Assembly (NCBI RefSeq): GCF_029227915.1
Contig: NC_079880.1
Location: 374,001-438,000, forward strand
Source of the DNA: Hydractinia symbiolongicarpus
Taxonomy: Eukaryota > Cnidaria > Hydrozoa > Anthoathecata > Hydractiniidae
Length of the DNA stretch: 64,000 nucleotides
Direction: 5' to 3'
Shown here: in pieces, positions 11,799 to 23,808 of the stretch
Numbering within the stretch: the stretch's first letter is position 1
How the letters are laid out: every line of letters starts with the position of its first letter
Translations under genes and position numbers: made by a program
The notes under the pieces: model-generated
The model's input: only the letters and a program-made list of their open reading frames with translations
Told to the model about the DNA's origin: nothing
Databases searched by the model: none

Positions 11799-14700
11799 GA
11801 AACGATTGACTGTGGGACTTAATTGAACTGATTATGGACTGTGACCTTATAAATGTTAAAGTGAGTCAATTGGACTCCAAAAAAAAATATTCTTCCTAAT
11901 TTGACATGATTGCCGAAACACAGCGATTACACTGGGCGCTGTGGTAGCGCTTCATTTAAAAATTTAAATTAATAAGTCATTCTTTACTGTGGGACCAATC
12001 TTAGCCGTTATCGCGCGCTGAAGATTTAGCGACAGTTTCAAAAACTACATTTCATTGACTTTTTAACGGTGTCAGTCCTTTTTAGTTACAACGCTTGGGT
12101 CACCTATTCGTACCAACATGTGTTTAGCGATATTTTTCCGGTACTACTAGTTTGTATGGCTTTTAACAGTGAAACGATTGACTGTGGGACTTAATTGAAC
12201 TGATTATGTACTGTGATCTTATAAATGTTAAAGTGAGACAATTGGACTCCAAGAAAAAACATTCTTCCTAATTTGACATGATTGCCGAAACACAGCGATT
12301 ACACTGGGCGCTGTGGTAGCGCTTCAATTAAAAATTAACATAAAAAAGTCATTCTTTACTGTGGGACCAATCTTAGCCGTTATCGCGCCCTGAAGAATTA
12401 GCGACAGTTTCAAAAACTACATTTCATTGACTTTTTAACGGTGTCAGTCCATTTGAGTTACAACGGTTGGGTCACATATTCGTACCAACATGGATTTAGC
12501 GATTTTTTTATATTACTAGGTTGGATCGCTTTTAACAGTGAAACGATTGAATGTGGTACTAAATTGAACTGATTTTGGACTGTGATCTTGTAAATGTTAT
12601 AAGTGAGACAAATGGACTTCAAGAAATATCATTCTTCTTAATTTGAAGTGATTGCCGAAACTCAGCGATTGCACTGGGCGCTGTGGTAGCGCTTTAATTT
12701 AAAATTAAGATTAAAAAGTCATTTTTTACTGCGGGACCAATCCTAGTCGTTATCACGCGCTGAAGAAATAGCGACAGTTTCGAAAATTACATTTCATTGA
12801 CTTTTTAACGGTGTCAATCCGTATTAGTTACAATGGTTGGGTCACCTATTCGTACCAACATGTGTTTAGCGATATTTTTCTGATATTACTAGGTTGCATC
12901 GCTTTTAACAATGCAACGATTGACTGTGGGACTTAATTGAACTAACTTTGGACTGTGACCTGATAAATGTGATAAATGAGACAATTGGACTCCAAGAAAT
13001 AACATTCTTCTTAATTTGACGGGATTTCCGGAACTCAGCGATTACACTGGGCGCTGTGGTAGCCCTTTATTTAAACATTTATATAAATAAGTCATTCTTC
13101 ACAGTGGGACCAATCTTAGCCGTTATCGCGCGCTGAAGAAATATCGACAGTTTCAAAAACTAAATTTCATTGACTTTCTAACGGTGTCAGTCCGTTTGAG
13201 TTACAACGGTTGGGTCACATATTCGTACCAACATGTATTTAGCGATATTTTTCTGATATTACTATGTTGCATCGCTTTTAACAATAAAACGATTGACTGT
13301 GGGACTTAATTGAACTAACTTTAGACTGTGACCTGATAAATGTGATAAATAAGACAACTGGACTCCAAGAAATAATATTCTTCTTAATTTGACGGGATTG
13401 CCGTAACTCAGCGATTACACGGGGCGCTGTGGTAGCGCTTCATTTAAAAATTTAGATAAATAAGTCATTCTTTACTGTAGGACCAATCCTATCCGTTATC
13501 GCGCGCTGAAGAAATAGCGACAGTTTCAAACTCTACATTTCATTGACTTTCTAACGGTGTCAGTTTGTTTGAGTTCCAACGGTTGGGTCACATACTCGTA
13601 CCAACATGTATTTAGCGATATTTTTCTGATATTACTAGGTTGCATCGCTTTTAACTATGAAACGATTGACTGTGGGACTTAATTGAACTGATTATGGACT
13701 GTGACCTTATAAATGTTAAAGTGAGTCAATTGGACTCCAAAAAAAAATATTCTTCCTAATTTGACATGATTGCCGAAACACAGCGATTACACTGGGCGCT
13801 GTGGTAGCGCTTCATTTAAAAATTTAAATTAATAAGTCATTCTTTACTGTGGGACCAATCTTAGCCGTTATCGCGCGCTGAAGATTTAGCGACAGTTTCA
13901 AAAACTACATTTCATTGACTTTTTAACGGTGTCAGTCCTTTTTAGTTACAACGCTTGGGTCACCTATTCGTACCAACATGTGTTTAGCGATATTTTTCCG
14001 GTACTACTAGTTCGTATGGCTTTTAACAGTGAAACGATTGACTGTGGGACTTAATTGAACTGATTATGTACTGTGATCTTATAAATGTTAAAGTGAGACA
14101 ATTGGACTCCAAGAAAAAACATTCTTCCTAATTTGACATGATTGCCGAAACACAGCGATTACACTGGGCGCTGTGGTAGCGCTTCAATTAAAAATTAACA
14201 TAAAAAAGTCATTCTTTACTGTGGGACCAATCTTAGCCGTTATCGCGCCCTGAAGAATTAGCGACAGTTTCAAAAACTACATTTCATTGACTTTTTAACG
14301 GTGTCAGTCCATTTGAGTTACAACGCTTGGGTCACATATTCGTACCAACATGGATTTAGCGATTTTTTTATATTACTAGGTTGGATCGCTTTTAACAGTG
14401 AAACGATTGAATGTGGTACTAAATTGAACTGATTTTGGACTGTGATCTTGTAAATGTTATAAGTGAGACAAATGGACTTCAAGAAATATCATTCTTCTTA
14501 ATTTGAAGTGATTGCCGAAACTCAGCGATTGCACTGGGCGCTGTGGTAGCGCTTTAATTTAAAATTAAGATTAAAAAGTCATTTTTTACTGCGGGACCAA
14601 TCCTAGCGGTTATCACGCGCTGAAGAAATAGCGACAGTTTCGAAAACTACATTTCATTGACTTTTTAACGGTGTCAATACGTATTAGTTACAATGGTTGG

Positions 14701-15567
14701 GTCACCTATTCGTACCAACATGTGTTTAGCGATATTTTTCTGATATTACTAGGTTGCATCGCTTTTAACAATGCAACGATTGACTGTGGGACTTAATTGA
14801 ACTAACTTTGGACTGTGACCTGATAAATGGGATAAATGAGACAATTGGACTCCAAGAAATAACATTCTTCTTAATTTGACGGGATTTCCGGAACTCAGCG
14901 ATTACACTGGGCGCTGTGGTAGCCCTTTATTTAAACATTTATATAAATAAGTCATTCTTCACAGTGGGACCAATCTTAGCCGTTATCGCGCGCTGAAGAA
15001 ATATCGACAGTTTCAAAAACTAAATTTCATTGACTTTCTAACGGTGTCAGTCCGTTTGAGTTTCAACGGTTGGGTCACATATTCGTACCAACATGTATTT
15101 AGCGATATTTTTCTGATATTACTATGTTGCATCGCTTTTAACAATAAAACGATTGACTGTGGGACTTAATTGAACTAACTTTAGACTGTGACCTGATAAA
15201 TGTGATAAATAAGACAACTGGACTCCAAGAAATAATATTCTTCTTAATTTGACGGGATTGCCGTAACTCAGCGATTACACGGGGCGCTGTGGTAGCGCTT
15301 CATTTAAAAATTTAGATAAATAAGTCATTCTTTACTGTAGGACCAATCCTATCCGTTATCGCGCGCTGAAGAAATAGCGACAGTTTCAAACTCTACATTT
15401 CATTGACTTTCTAACGGTGTCAGTTCGTTTGAGTTCCAACGGTTGGGTCACATACTCGTACCAACATGTATTTAGCGATATTTTTCTGATATTACTAGGT
15501 TGCATCGCTTTTAACTATGAAACGATTGACTGTGGGACTTAATTGAACTGATTATGGACTGTGACCT
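11799..15567. repeat. Two tandem copies of a 1860-bp 5-monomer unit
   Basis: Positions 11799-13658 and 13659-15518 align without gaps over most of their length at an offset of exactly 1860 bp, so lines of the sequence stay in register. Differences are scattered single bases, for example TTTGTATGG against TTCGTATGG near 12151/14011 and CGAAAATTAC against CGAAAACTAC near 12781/14641. Identity continues about 50 bp into a third copy before breaking near 15567. An older 5-monomer relation of about 1857 bp links 8.7 kb with 10.6 kb. Confidence 0.92.
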
Positions 15568-16544
15568 TAAAAATGTTATAAGTGAGACAAGCGGACTCAA
15601 AGAAATAACATTCTTTTTAATTTGACATGATTGCCGGAACTCAGCGATTACACTGGGCGCTGTGGTAGCGCTTCATTTAAGAATTTAGATAAATTAGTCA
15701 TTCTTAACTGTGGGACCAATCCTAGCCGTTATCGCGCGCTGAAGAAATAGCGACAGGTTCAAAAACTACATTTCATTGACTTTCTAAGAGTATCAATCCG
15801 TTTGAGTTACAACGGTTGAGTCACACATTCGTACCAACATGTATTTCCTGATATTTTTCCGGTACTACTAGCTTGTATGGCTTTTAACAGTGAAACGATT
15901 GACTGTGGGACTTAATTGAACTGGTTATGGACTGTGACCTTATAAATGTTAAAGTGAGACAATTGGACTCCAAAAAAAAAACATTCTTCCTAATTTGACA
16001 TGATTGCCGAAACACAGCGATTACACTGGGCGCTGTGGTAGCGCTTCAATTAAAAATTACCATAAAAAAGTCATTTTTTACTGTGGGACCAATCTTAGCC
16101 GTTATCGCGCGCTGAAGATTTAGCGACAGTTTCAAAACTACATTTCATTGACTTTTTAACGGTGTCAGTCCTTTTTAGTTACAACGCTTGGGTCACCTAT
16201 TCGTACCAACATGTGTTTAGCGATATTTTTCCGGTACTACTAGCTGGTATGGCTTTTAACAGTGAAACGATTGACTGTGGGACTTAATTGAACTAACTTT
16301 AGACTGTGACCTGATAAATGTGATAAATAAGACAACTGGACTCCAAGAAATAATATTCTTCTTAATTTGACGGGATTTCCGGAACTCAGCGATTACACTG
16401 GGCGCTGTGGTAGCGCTTTATTTAAAAATTTACTTAAATAAGTCATTCTTCACTGTGGGACCAATCCTAGCCGTTATCGCGCGCTGAAGAAATATCGACA
16501 GTTTCAAAAACTAAATTTCATTGACTTTCTAACGGTGTCAGTCC

Positions 16545-18845
16545 GTTTGAGTTACAACGGTTGGGTCACATATTCGTACCAACATGTATTTAGCGATATT
16601 TTTCTGATATTACTATGTTGCATCGCTTTTAACAATGAAACGATTGACTGTGGGACTTAATTTAACAAATTTAGACTGTGACCTAATAAATGTGATAAAT
16701 GAGAAAATTGGACTCCAAGAAATAACATTCTTCTTAATTTGACGGGATTGCCGGAACTCAGCGATTACACGGGGCGCTGTGGTAGCGCTTCATTTAAAAA
16801 TTTAGATAAATAAGTCATTCTTTACTGTGGGACCAATCCTAGCCGTTATTGCGCGCTGAAGAATTATCGACAGTTTCAAAAACTACATTTCATTGACTTT
16901 CTAACGGTGTCAGTCCGTTTGAGTTACAACGGTTGGGTCACATATTCGTACCAACATGTATTTAGCGATATTTGTTTGATATTACTAGGTTGCATGGCTT
17001 TTAACAGTGAAACGATTGACTGTGGAACTAAATTGAACTGATTTTGGACTGTGACCTTATAAATGTTATAAGTGAGACAAGTCGACTCCAAGAAGTAGCA
17101 TTCTTCTTATTTTGAAATGATTGCCGAAACTCAGCGATTGCACTGGATGGTGTGGTAGCGCTTCAATTAAAAATTAAGATAAAAAAGTCATTTTTTACTG
17201 CGGGACCAATTCTAGCCATTATCGCGCGCTGAAGAAATAGCGACAGTTTCGAAAACTACATTTCATTGACTTTTTACCGGTGTCAGTCCGTTTGAGTTAC
17301 AACAGTTTGGTCACCTATTCGTACCAACATGTGTTTAGCGATATTTTCTGATATTACTAGGTTGCATCGCTTTCAACAATAAAACGTTTGACTGTGGGAC
17401 TTATATGAACTAACTTTGGACTGTGACCTGATAAATGTGATAAATGAGACAATTGGACTCCAAGCGATAACATTATTCTTAATTTGACGGGATTTCCGGA
17501 ACTCAGCGAATACACTGAGCGCTGTGGTAGCGCTTTATTTAAAAATTTAGATAAATAAGTTATTCTTTACTGTGGGACCAATCCTAGCCGTTATCGCGCG
17601 CTGAAAAAATAGCAACAGTTTCAAAATCTACATTTCATTGACATTCTAACGGGGTCAGTCCGTTCGAGTTACAACGGTTGGGTCACATATTCGTACCAAC
17701 ATGTATTTAGCGATATTTTTCTGATATTACTATGTTGCATCGCTTTTAACAATGAAACGATTGACTGTGGGACTTAATTTAACAAATTTAGACTGTGACC
17801 TAATAAATGTGATAAATGAGAAAATTGGACTCCAAGAAATAACATTCTTCTTAATTTGACGGGATTGCCGGAACTCAGCGATTACACGGGGCGCTGTGGT
17901 AGCGCTTCATTTAAAAATTTAGATAAATAAGTCATTCTTTACTGTGGGACCAATCCTAGCCGTTATCGCGCGCTGAAGAATTATCGACAGTTTCAAAAAC
18001 TACATTTCATTGACTTTCTAACGGTGTCAGTCCGTTTGAGTTACAACGGTTGGGTCACATATTCGTACCAACATGTATTTAGCGATATTTTTTTGATATT
18101 ACTAGGTTGCATCGCTTTTAACAGTGAAACGATTGACTGTGGAACTAAATTGAACTGATTTTGGACTGTGACCTTATAAATGTTATAAGTGAGACAAGTC
18201 GACTCCAAGAAGTAGCATTCTTCTTATTTTGAAATGATTGCCGAAACTCAGCGATTGCACTGGATGGTGTGGTAGCGCTTCAATTAAAAATTAAGATAAA
18301 AAAGTCATTTTTTACTGCGGGACCAATTCTAGCCATTATCGCGCGCTGAAAAAATAGCGACAGTTTCGAAAACTACATTTCATTGACTTTTTACCAGTGT
18401 CAGTCCGTTTGAGTTACAACAGTTTGGTCACCTATTCGTACCAACATGTGTTTAGCGATATTTTCTGATATTACTAGGTTGCATCGCTTTCAACAATAAA
18501 ACGTTTGACTGTGGGACTTATATGAACTAACTTTGGACTGTGACCTGATAAATGTGATAAATGAGACAATTGGACTCCAAGCGATAACATTATTCTTAAT
18601 TTGACGGGATTTCCGGAACTCAGCGAATACACTGAGCGCTGTGGTAGCGCTTTATTTAAAAATTTAGATAAATAAGTTATTCTTTACTGTGGGACCAATC
18701 CTAGCCGTTATCGCGCGCTGAAAAAATAGCAACAGTTTCAAAATCTACATTTCATTGACATTCTAACGGGGTCAGTCCGTTCGAGTTACAACGGTTGGGT
18801 CACATATTCGTACCAACATGTATTTAGCGATATTTTTCTGATATT
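16545..18845. repeat. Two tandem copies of a 1117-bp 3-monomer unit
   Basis: The rare string TTTAACAAATTTAGAC lies at 16661 and 17778. The three following monomers repeat in the same order with the same private variants (GTCGACTCCAAGAAGTAGC, CACTGGATGGTGTGG, CAACAGTTTGGTC, CTCCAAGCGATAAC). Similarity starts near 16545 and stops near 18845, where TTTAACCATG replaces TTTAACAATG. An odd number of monomers means the A/B register slips at the junction. Confidence 0.88.
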
Positions 18846-19320
18846 ACTAGGTTGCATCGCTTTTAACCATGAAACGATTGACTGTGGGACTTAATTTAAC
18901 AAACTTTAGACAGTGACCTGATAAATGTGATAAATGAGACAACTGGACTCCAAGAAATAACATTCTTCTTAATTTGACGTGATTGCCGGAACTCAGCGAT
19001 TACACTGGGCGCTGTGGTAGCACTTCATTTAAAAATTTAGATAATTAAGTCATTCTTTACTGTAGGACCAATCCTATCCGTTATCGCGCGCTGAAGAAAT
19101 AGCGACAGTTTCAAAATTTTACATTTCATTGACTTTCTAACGGTGTCAGTTCGTTTGAGTTCCAACGGTTGGGTCACATACTCGTACCAACATGTATTTA
19201 GCGATATTTCTCTGATATTACTAGGTTGCATCGCGTTTAACTATGAAACGATTGACTGTGGGACTTAATTGAACTAACTTTGGACTGTCACCTGATAAAT
19301 GTGATAAAGGAGACAATTGG

Positions 19321-21285
19321 ACTCCAAGAAATAACATTCTTCTCAATTTGACATGATTGCCGGAACTCAGCGATTACACTGGGCGCTGTGGTAGCACTTC
19401 ATTTAAAAATTTAGATTAATTAGTCATTTTTTACTGTGGGACCAATCCTAGCCATTATCGCGCGCTGAAGAAATAGCGACTGTTTCGAAAACTAAATTTC
19501 ATTGACTTTTTAACGGTGTCAGTCCGTTTGAGTTACAACGTTTGGGTCACCTATTCGTACCAACATGTGTTTAGCGATATTTTTTAGATATTACTAGGTT
19601 GCATCGCTTTTAACAATGAAACGATTGAATGTGGGACTTAATTGAACTAACTTTGGACTGTGACCTGATAAATGTGATAAAGGAGACAATTGGACTTCAA
19701 GAAATAACATTCTTCTTAATTTGACATGATTGCCGGAACTCACCGATTACACCGGGTGCTGTGGTAGCGCTTCAATTAAAAATTAAGATAAAAAAGTCAT
19801 TTTTTACTGCGGGAACAATCTTAGCCGTTATCGCGCGCTGAAGAAATAGCGACAGTTTCAAAAACTACATTTCATTGACTTTTTAACGGTGTCAGTCCGT
19901 TTGAGTTACAACGGTTGGGTCACCTATTCGTACCAACATGTGTTTAGCGATATTTTCTGATATTACTAGGTTGCATCGCTTTTAACAATGAAACGATTGA
20001 CTGTGGGACTTAATTGAACTAACTTTGTATTGTCACCTGATAAATGTGATAAAGGAGACAATCGGACTCCAAGAAACAACACTCTTCTTAATTTGACATG
20101 ATTGCCGAAACTCAGCGATTACACTGGGCGCTGTGGTACCGCTTCATTTAAGAATTAAGATAAAAAAGTCATTCTTTACTGTGGGACCAATCCTAACCGT
20201 TATCGCGCGTTCAAGAAATAGCAACAGTTTCAAAAACCATATTTCATTGACTTTCTAACAGTTTTAGTCCGTTTGAGTTACAACGGTTGGGTCACATATT
20301 CGTACCAACATGTGTTTAGCGATATTTTTCTGATATTACTAGGTTGCATCGCTTTTAACAATGAAACGATTGACTGTGGGACTTAATTTAACAAATTTTG
20401 GACTGTGACCTAATAAATGTGATAAATGAGAAAATTGGACTCCAAGAAATAACATTCTTCTCAATTTGACATGATTGCCGGAACTCAGCGATTACACTGG
20501 GCGCTGTGGTAGCACTTCATTTAAAAATTTAGATTATATAGTCATTTTTTACTGTGGGACCAATCCTAGCCATTATCGCGCGCTGAAGAAATAGCGACTG
20601 TTTCGAAAACTAAATTTCATTGACTTTTTAACGGTGTCAGTCCGTTTGAGTTACAACGTTTGGGTCACCTATTCGTACCAACATGTGTTTAGCAATATTT
20701 TTCTGATATTACTAGGTTGCATCGCTTTTAACAATGAAACGATTGAATGTGGGACTTAATTGAACTAACTTTGGACTGTGACCTGATATATGTGATAAAG
20801 GAGACAATTGGACTTCAAGAAATAACATTCTTCTAATTTGACATGATTGCCGGAACTCACAGATTACACTGGGTGCTGTGGTAGCGCTTCAATTAAAAAT
20901 TAAGATAAAAAAGTCATTTTTTACTGCGGGACCAATCCTAGCCGTTATGGCGCGCTGAAGAAATAGCGACAGTTTCAAAAACTACATTTCATTGACTTTT
21001 TAACGGTGTCAGTCCGTTTGAGTTACAACGGTTGGGTCACCTATTCGTACCAACATGTGTTTAGCGATATTTTCTGATATTACTAGGTTGCATCGCTTTT
21101 AACAATGAAACGATTGACTGTGGGACTTAATTGAACTAACTTTGTATTGTCACCTGATAAATGTGATAAAGGAGACAATCGGACTCCAAGAAACAACATT
21201 CTTCTTAATTTGACGTGATTGCCGAAACTCAGCGATTATACTGGGCGCTGTGGTACCGCTTCATTTAAGAATTAAGATAAAAAAA
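19321..21285. repeat. About 1.75 copies of a 1118-bp 3-monomer unit
   Basis: TCTCAATTTGACATGATTGC occurs at 19341 and 20459. The following monomers repeat with shared variants AGCGACTGTTTCGAAAAC, TTTGTATTGTCACCTG, ATCGGACTCCAAGAAACAAC and GGTACCGCTTC. The second copy fades after about 21285. It is independent of the 3-monomer duplication immediately to its left. Confidence 0.82.
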
Positions 21286-22182
21286 CTCATTTTTTTACTG
21301 TGGGACCAATCCTAGCCGTTATCGCGCGCTGAAGAACTAGCAACAGTTTCAAAAACTACATTTCATTGACTTTCTAACAGTGTCAGTCCGTTTAAGTTAC
21401 AACGGTTGGGTCACATAATCGAATCAACATGTATTTAGCGATATTTTTCTGATATTACTAGGTTGCATTGCTTTTAACAATGAAACGATTGACTGTGGGA
21501 CTTAATTGAACTAACTTTGCACTGTGACCTAATAAATGTGATAAATGAGATCATTGGACTCCAAGAAATAACATTCTTCTTAATTTGACGTGATTGTTGG
21601 AACTCAGCGATTGCACTGGGCGCTGTGGTAGCGCTTCATTTTAAAGTTTAGATATATAAGTCATTCTTTAATGGGCGACCAATTCTATCCGTTATCGCGC
21701 GCTAAAGAAATAGCGAGAGTTTCAAAAACTACATTTCATTAACTTTCTAACCGTGTCAGTCCGTTTCAGTTACAACGGTTGGGTTACATATTCGTGCCAA
21801 CATGTATTTAGCGATATTTTTCTGTTATTACTAGGTTGCATCGCATTTAACTATGAAACAATTGACTGTGGGACTTAATTGAACTAACTTTGCACTGTCA
21901 CCTGATAAATGTGATAAAGGAGACAATTGGACTCCAAGAAATAACATTCTTTTTAATTTGACATGATTGCCGAAACTCAGCGGTTACTCTGGGCGCTGTG
22001 GTAGCGCTTCATTTAAGAATTATGACAAAAAAATTCATTTTTTTACTGTGGGACCAATGCTAGCCGTTAGCCCGCGCTGAAGAAATAGGAATAGTTTCAA
22101 GAACTACATTTCATTGACTTTTTAACGGTGTCAGTCCGTTTGAGTTACAACGGTTTGGTCACATATTCGTACCAACATGTAT

Positions 22183-22184
22183 TT
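22183..22184. other. Target-site duplication TT (partner at 29541-29542)
   Basis: The unbroken monomer reads CATGTATTTAGCGATATT. The left flank ends CATGTATTT and the right flank starts TTAGCGATATT, so exactly two bases, TT, are present twice. A longer duplication is excluded, because a third T is not present on the right. Confidence 0.85.
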
Positions 22185-22211
22185 CTCGGGCAACTTACGG
22201 ACAGTCTCCAA
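22185..22211 (+). repeat. Left terminal inverted repeat (27 bp)
   Basis: Starts CTCGGGCAACTTACGG and matches the reverse complement of 29514-29540 at all 27 positions. The match ends abruptly: after position 27 the left arm continues TTATTTC and the right arm AACGTGG. These are the presumed transposase-binding and cleavage ends. Confidence 0.97.
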
Positions 22212-22234
22212 TTATTTCGGGTAAAACACGGGTA

Positions 22235-22268
22235 TACCGCGTTTTATCATAATCGTCTACCGCGTTTT
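22235..22268. repeat. Subterminal TACCGCGTTTT direct repeats
   Basis: TACCGCGTTTT occurs at 22235-22245 and again at 22258-22268, about 50 bp inside the left end. A related CCACGTTTT lies just inside the right end at about 29508. Short subterminal repeats are commonly extra transposase contact sites, and that role is inferred here. Confidence 0.45.
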
Positions 22269-23145
22269 GCTATCTGACGTGCTTTTTGTCGTTTCAAGTT
22301 TGTGAAGAAGACAAGAAGGTGCCGCCATTTTTGTGTTTTTGTGTTGACAGAAATGGTTGGTTGTACCATACATTTGGCTGTTAAGGTATTTGTGATCACG
22401 CAGTAAAAACAAGGTTTGTAATATTATTTATTCTATATATTTGAAATTTTCTATATTCTATTTGCCTATAGCTACCTGTCAAAATTATATATATAGTAGC
22501 TATAGCAAAAGCTAGCTATATATTTCTGGAAGTGTTTACCTAAACTTTGTAACTGTCAGAGCTATACATAGCCTTTCTGGCTGTTATATACATAGATATA
22601 TACATAGATAGATATATACAATATAAAAACAGTTAGTCAAGAAATTAAACTGTTTATGTAGTTCTTAGATCACTGCAGATTACTTAGCTAAATAGTTGTG
22701 GGTGCAAATCCTACCTCTGTACGAAAGAGTAGCTTAATTAGAAAAGCAGTTTAGCTAGTATTCTCTTGATTTAGGGTGCAGATATATAACCCACATAATG
22801 GATTGTAAAAATGGACCTTTTTAAGACTGTTAGCTAGCTAGCTATTTCTTCTAAGTTTTGCACAATACAAGATTATTGCGTATTAAGCCCGTCAAAGCAA
22901 CAACAAATACTTTGATATCTTTTTAAAGGTATTAATTTCCTTCTCGTGTTGTTCTTGTTTTTTCGTTTGTGCAAAATGATGATCCACAATAATATAAAAA
23001 TACATTTCCCATACGAAACGTATCAGAAAAAAAGTTTTGTATATATATATATATCAAATGTTTTTATTTTAGCTAGCTCTGGCTAATTTGTTGAAAAATA
23101 TGCTTCTTAAAATTTAAAAGCGCATATTAACCCTTAGCTGAAAAA
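22269..23145. other. AT-rich non-coding left part of the transposon
   Basis: Lies between the left end and the stop codon of the minus-strand gene. It contains AT microsatellite stretches (for example 23039-23055) and several GCTAGCTA-type short palindromes around 22440-22530 and 22840, but no sizeable open frame on either strand. On the minus strand TTTATT at about 23063-23068 and again near 22424 gives candidate AATAAA polyadenylation signals for the long form of the transposase gene. I see no second gene here. Confidence 0.6.
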
Positions 23146-23808
23146 CTAAATATTTGTCCATTGTTCAAGAATTTTTTTGGCGTGGTAATTTAATTTATAT
23201 TTCTCCATGTAAATTTTATTTGATTTAAGCTCTTCTGTATTCGGCATCTTAAAATTTTTTGCTATGAAGTCTTTTTCCCAATCTTTCGTAGCTTTTTCTG
23301 CTTCATGCTGAACAGCCATCACTTTTTCACGAAAATGAATGATAAATGCTCTACATTTTTTTCTTGAATGTTCACTTTTAGTCAGCTTATATGACATATG
23401 ATGACGGTCGAAGTCCTTCAATTTATCTGAATAGCCAAGAACATACATTATGTTCTTGCATACACCTGATTCAAGAATTGGGTTTTGGTCAGCTTTCGTC
23501 TGTCTGTCTCTACAGATCTTTTCCAACTTACTATTTTCTGCAGTTTTTTTAGGATTAGTAACTGAGTCAGCTATGCAAGGTTGTTGTTCCAATGTAATTG
23601 TGTTTGATGTTTCTTTCTCAAAATGAACAGCTTGGTCAACTTCTAAATCCAATAAGGAAGGTTGCTGTTCTAATGTGATATCTATCTCCATTTCTATCTC
23701 TTCATTATTATCATGTGATATATACGCATTATCATATTCTGCATTATCATCATCAGCCATCAGTTTGATATTACTTGTTATGTTTGCTTTTGGATTTGTA
23801 ACGCCAGT
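23146..23808 (-). CDS. Exon 10: acidic-to-basic C-terminal tail
   Basis: Acceptor CTTACTCTCAG|ACTGGC at 23809-23810 gives 220 residues and the stop at 23146. The first 16 codons lie antisense to a decayed reverse-transcriptase fragment. From M1061 (ATG at 23760) an Asp/Glu-rich region carries the heptad ITLEQQP twice about 30 residues apart. It is followed by a Lys-rich helical region with VCKNIMYVLGYSDKL, HHMSYKLTKSEHSRKK, a coiled-coil-like EKVMAVQHEAEKATKDWEKDF and a terminal AKKILEQWTNI. No known domain was recognised. If exon 8b is used instead, this could be a second small gene starting at 23760. Confidence 0.6.
   Translation of the reverse strand, partial: TGVTNPKANITSNIKLMADDDNAEYDNAYISHDNNEEIEMEIDITLEQQPSLLDLEVDQAVHFEKETSNTITLEQQPCIADSVTNPKKTAENSKLEKICRDRQTKADQNPILESGVCKNIMYVLGYSDKLKDFDRHHMSYKLTKSEHSRKKCRAFIIHFREKVMAVQHEAEKATKDWEKDFIAKNFKMPNTEELKSNKIYMEKYKLNYHAKKILEQWTNI

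Larger units (their letters stand above)
5303..22184. repeat. Satellite array between the two mobile elements
   Basis: About 45 head-to-tail monomers of 370-374 bp, in the same orientation as the rest of the window. Monomers here are more diverged from one another than in the right arm, and the A/B alternation is often broken (for example A-A at 5.6-6.0 kb and B-B at 6.4-6.7 kb). Local segmental duplications of one, three and five monomers are superimposed. No coding sequence was found: the few open frames of 62-94 codons follow the satellite and share no protein motif. The segment ends inside a monomer at GTATTT, where the DNA transposon is inserted. Confidence 0.97.

Noticed and set aside
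22353-22406. Possible small plus-strand first exon reading MVGCTIHLAVK followed by a GT, near the left end of the transposon
   Set aside because: A Met-x-x-Cys start suggested a THAP-type finger, but the remaining Cys/His residues are absent and no downstream exon could be joined.
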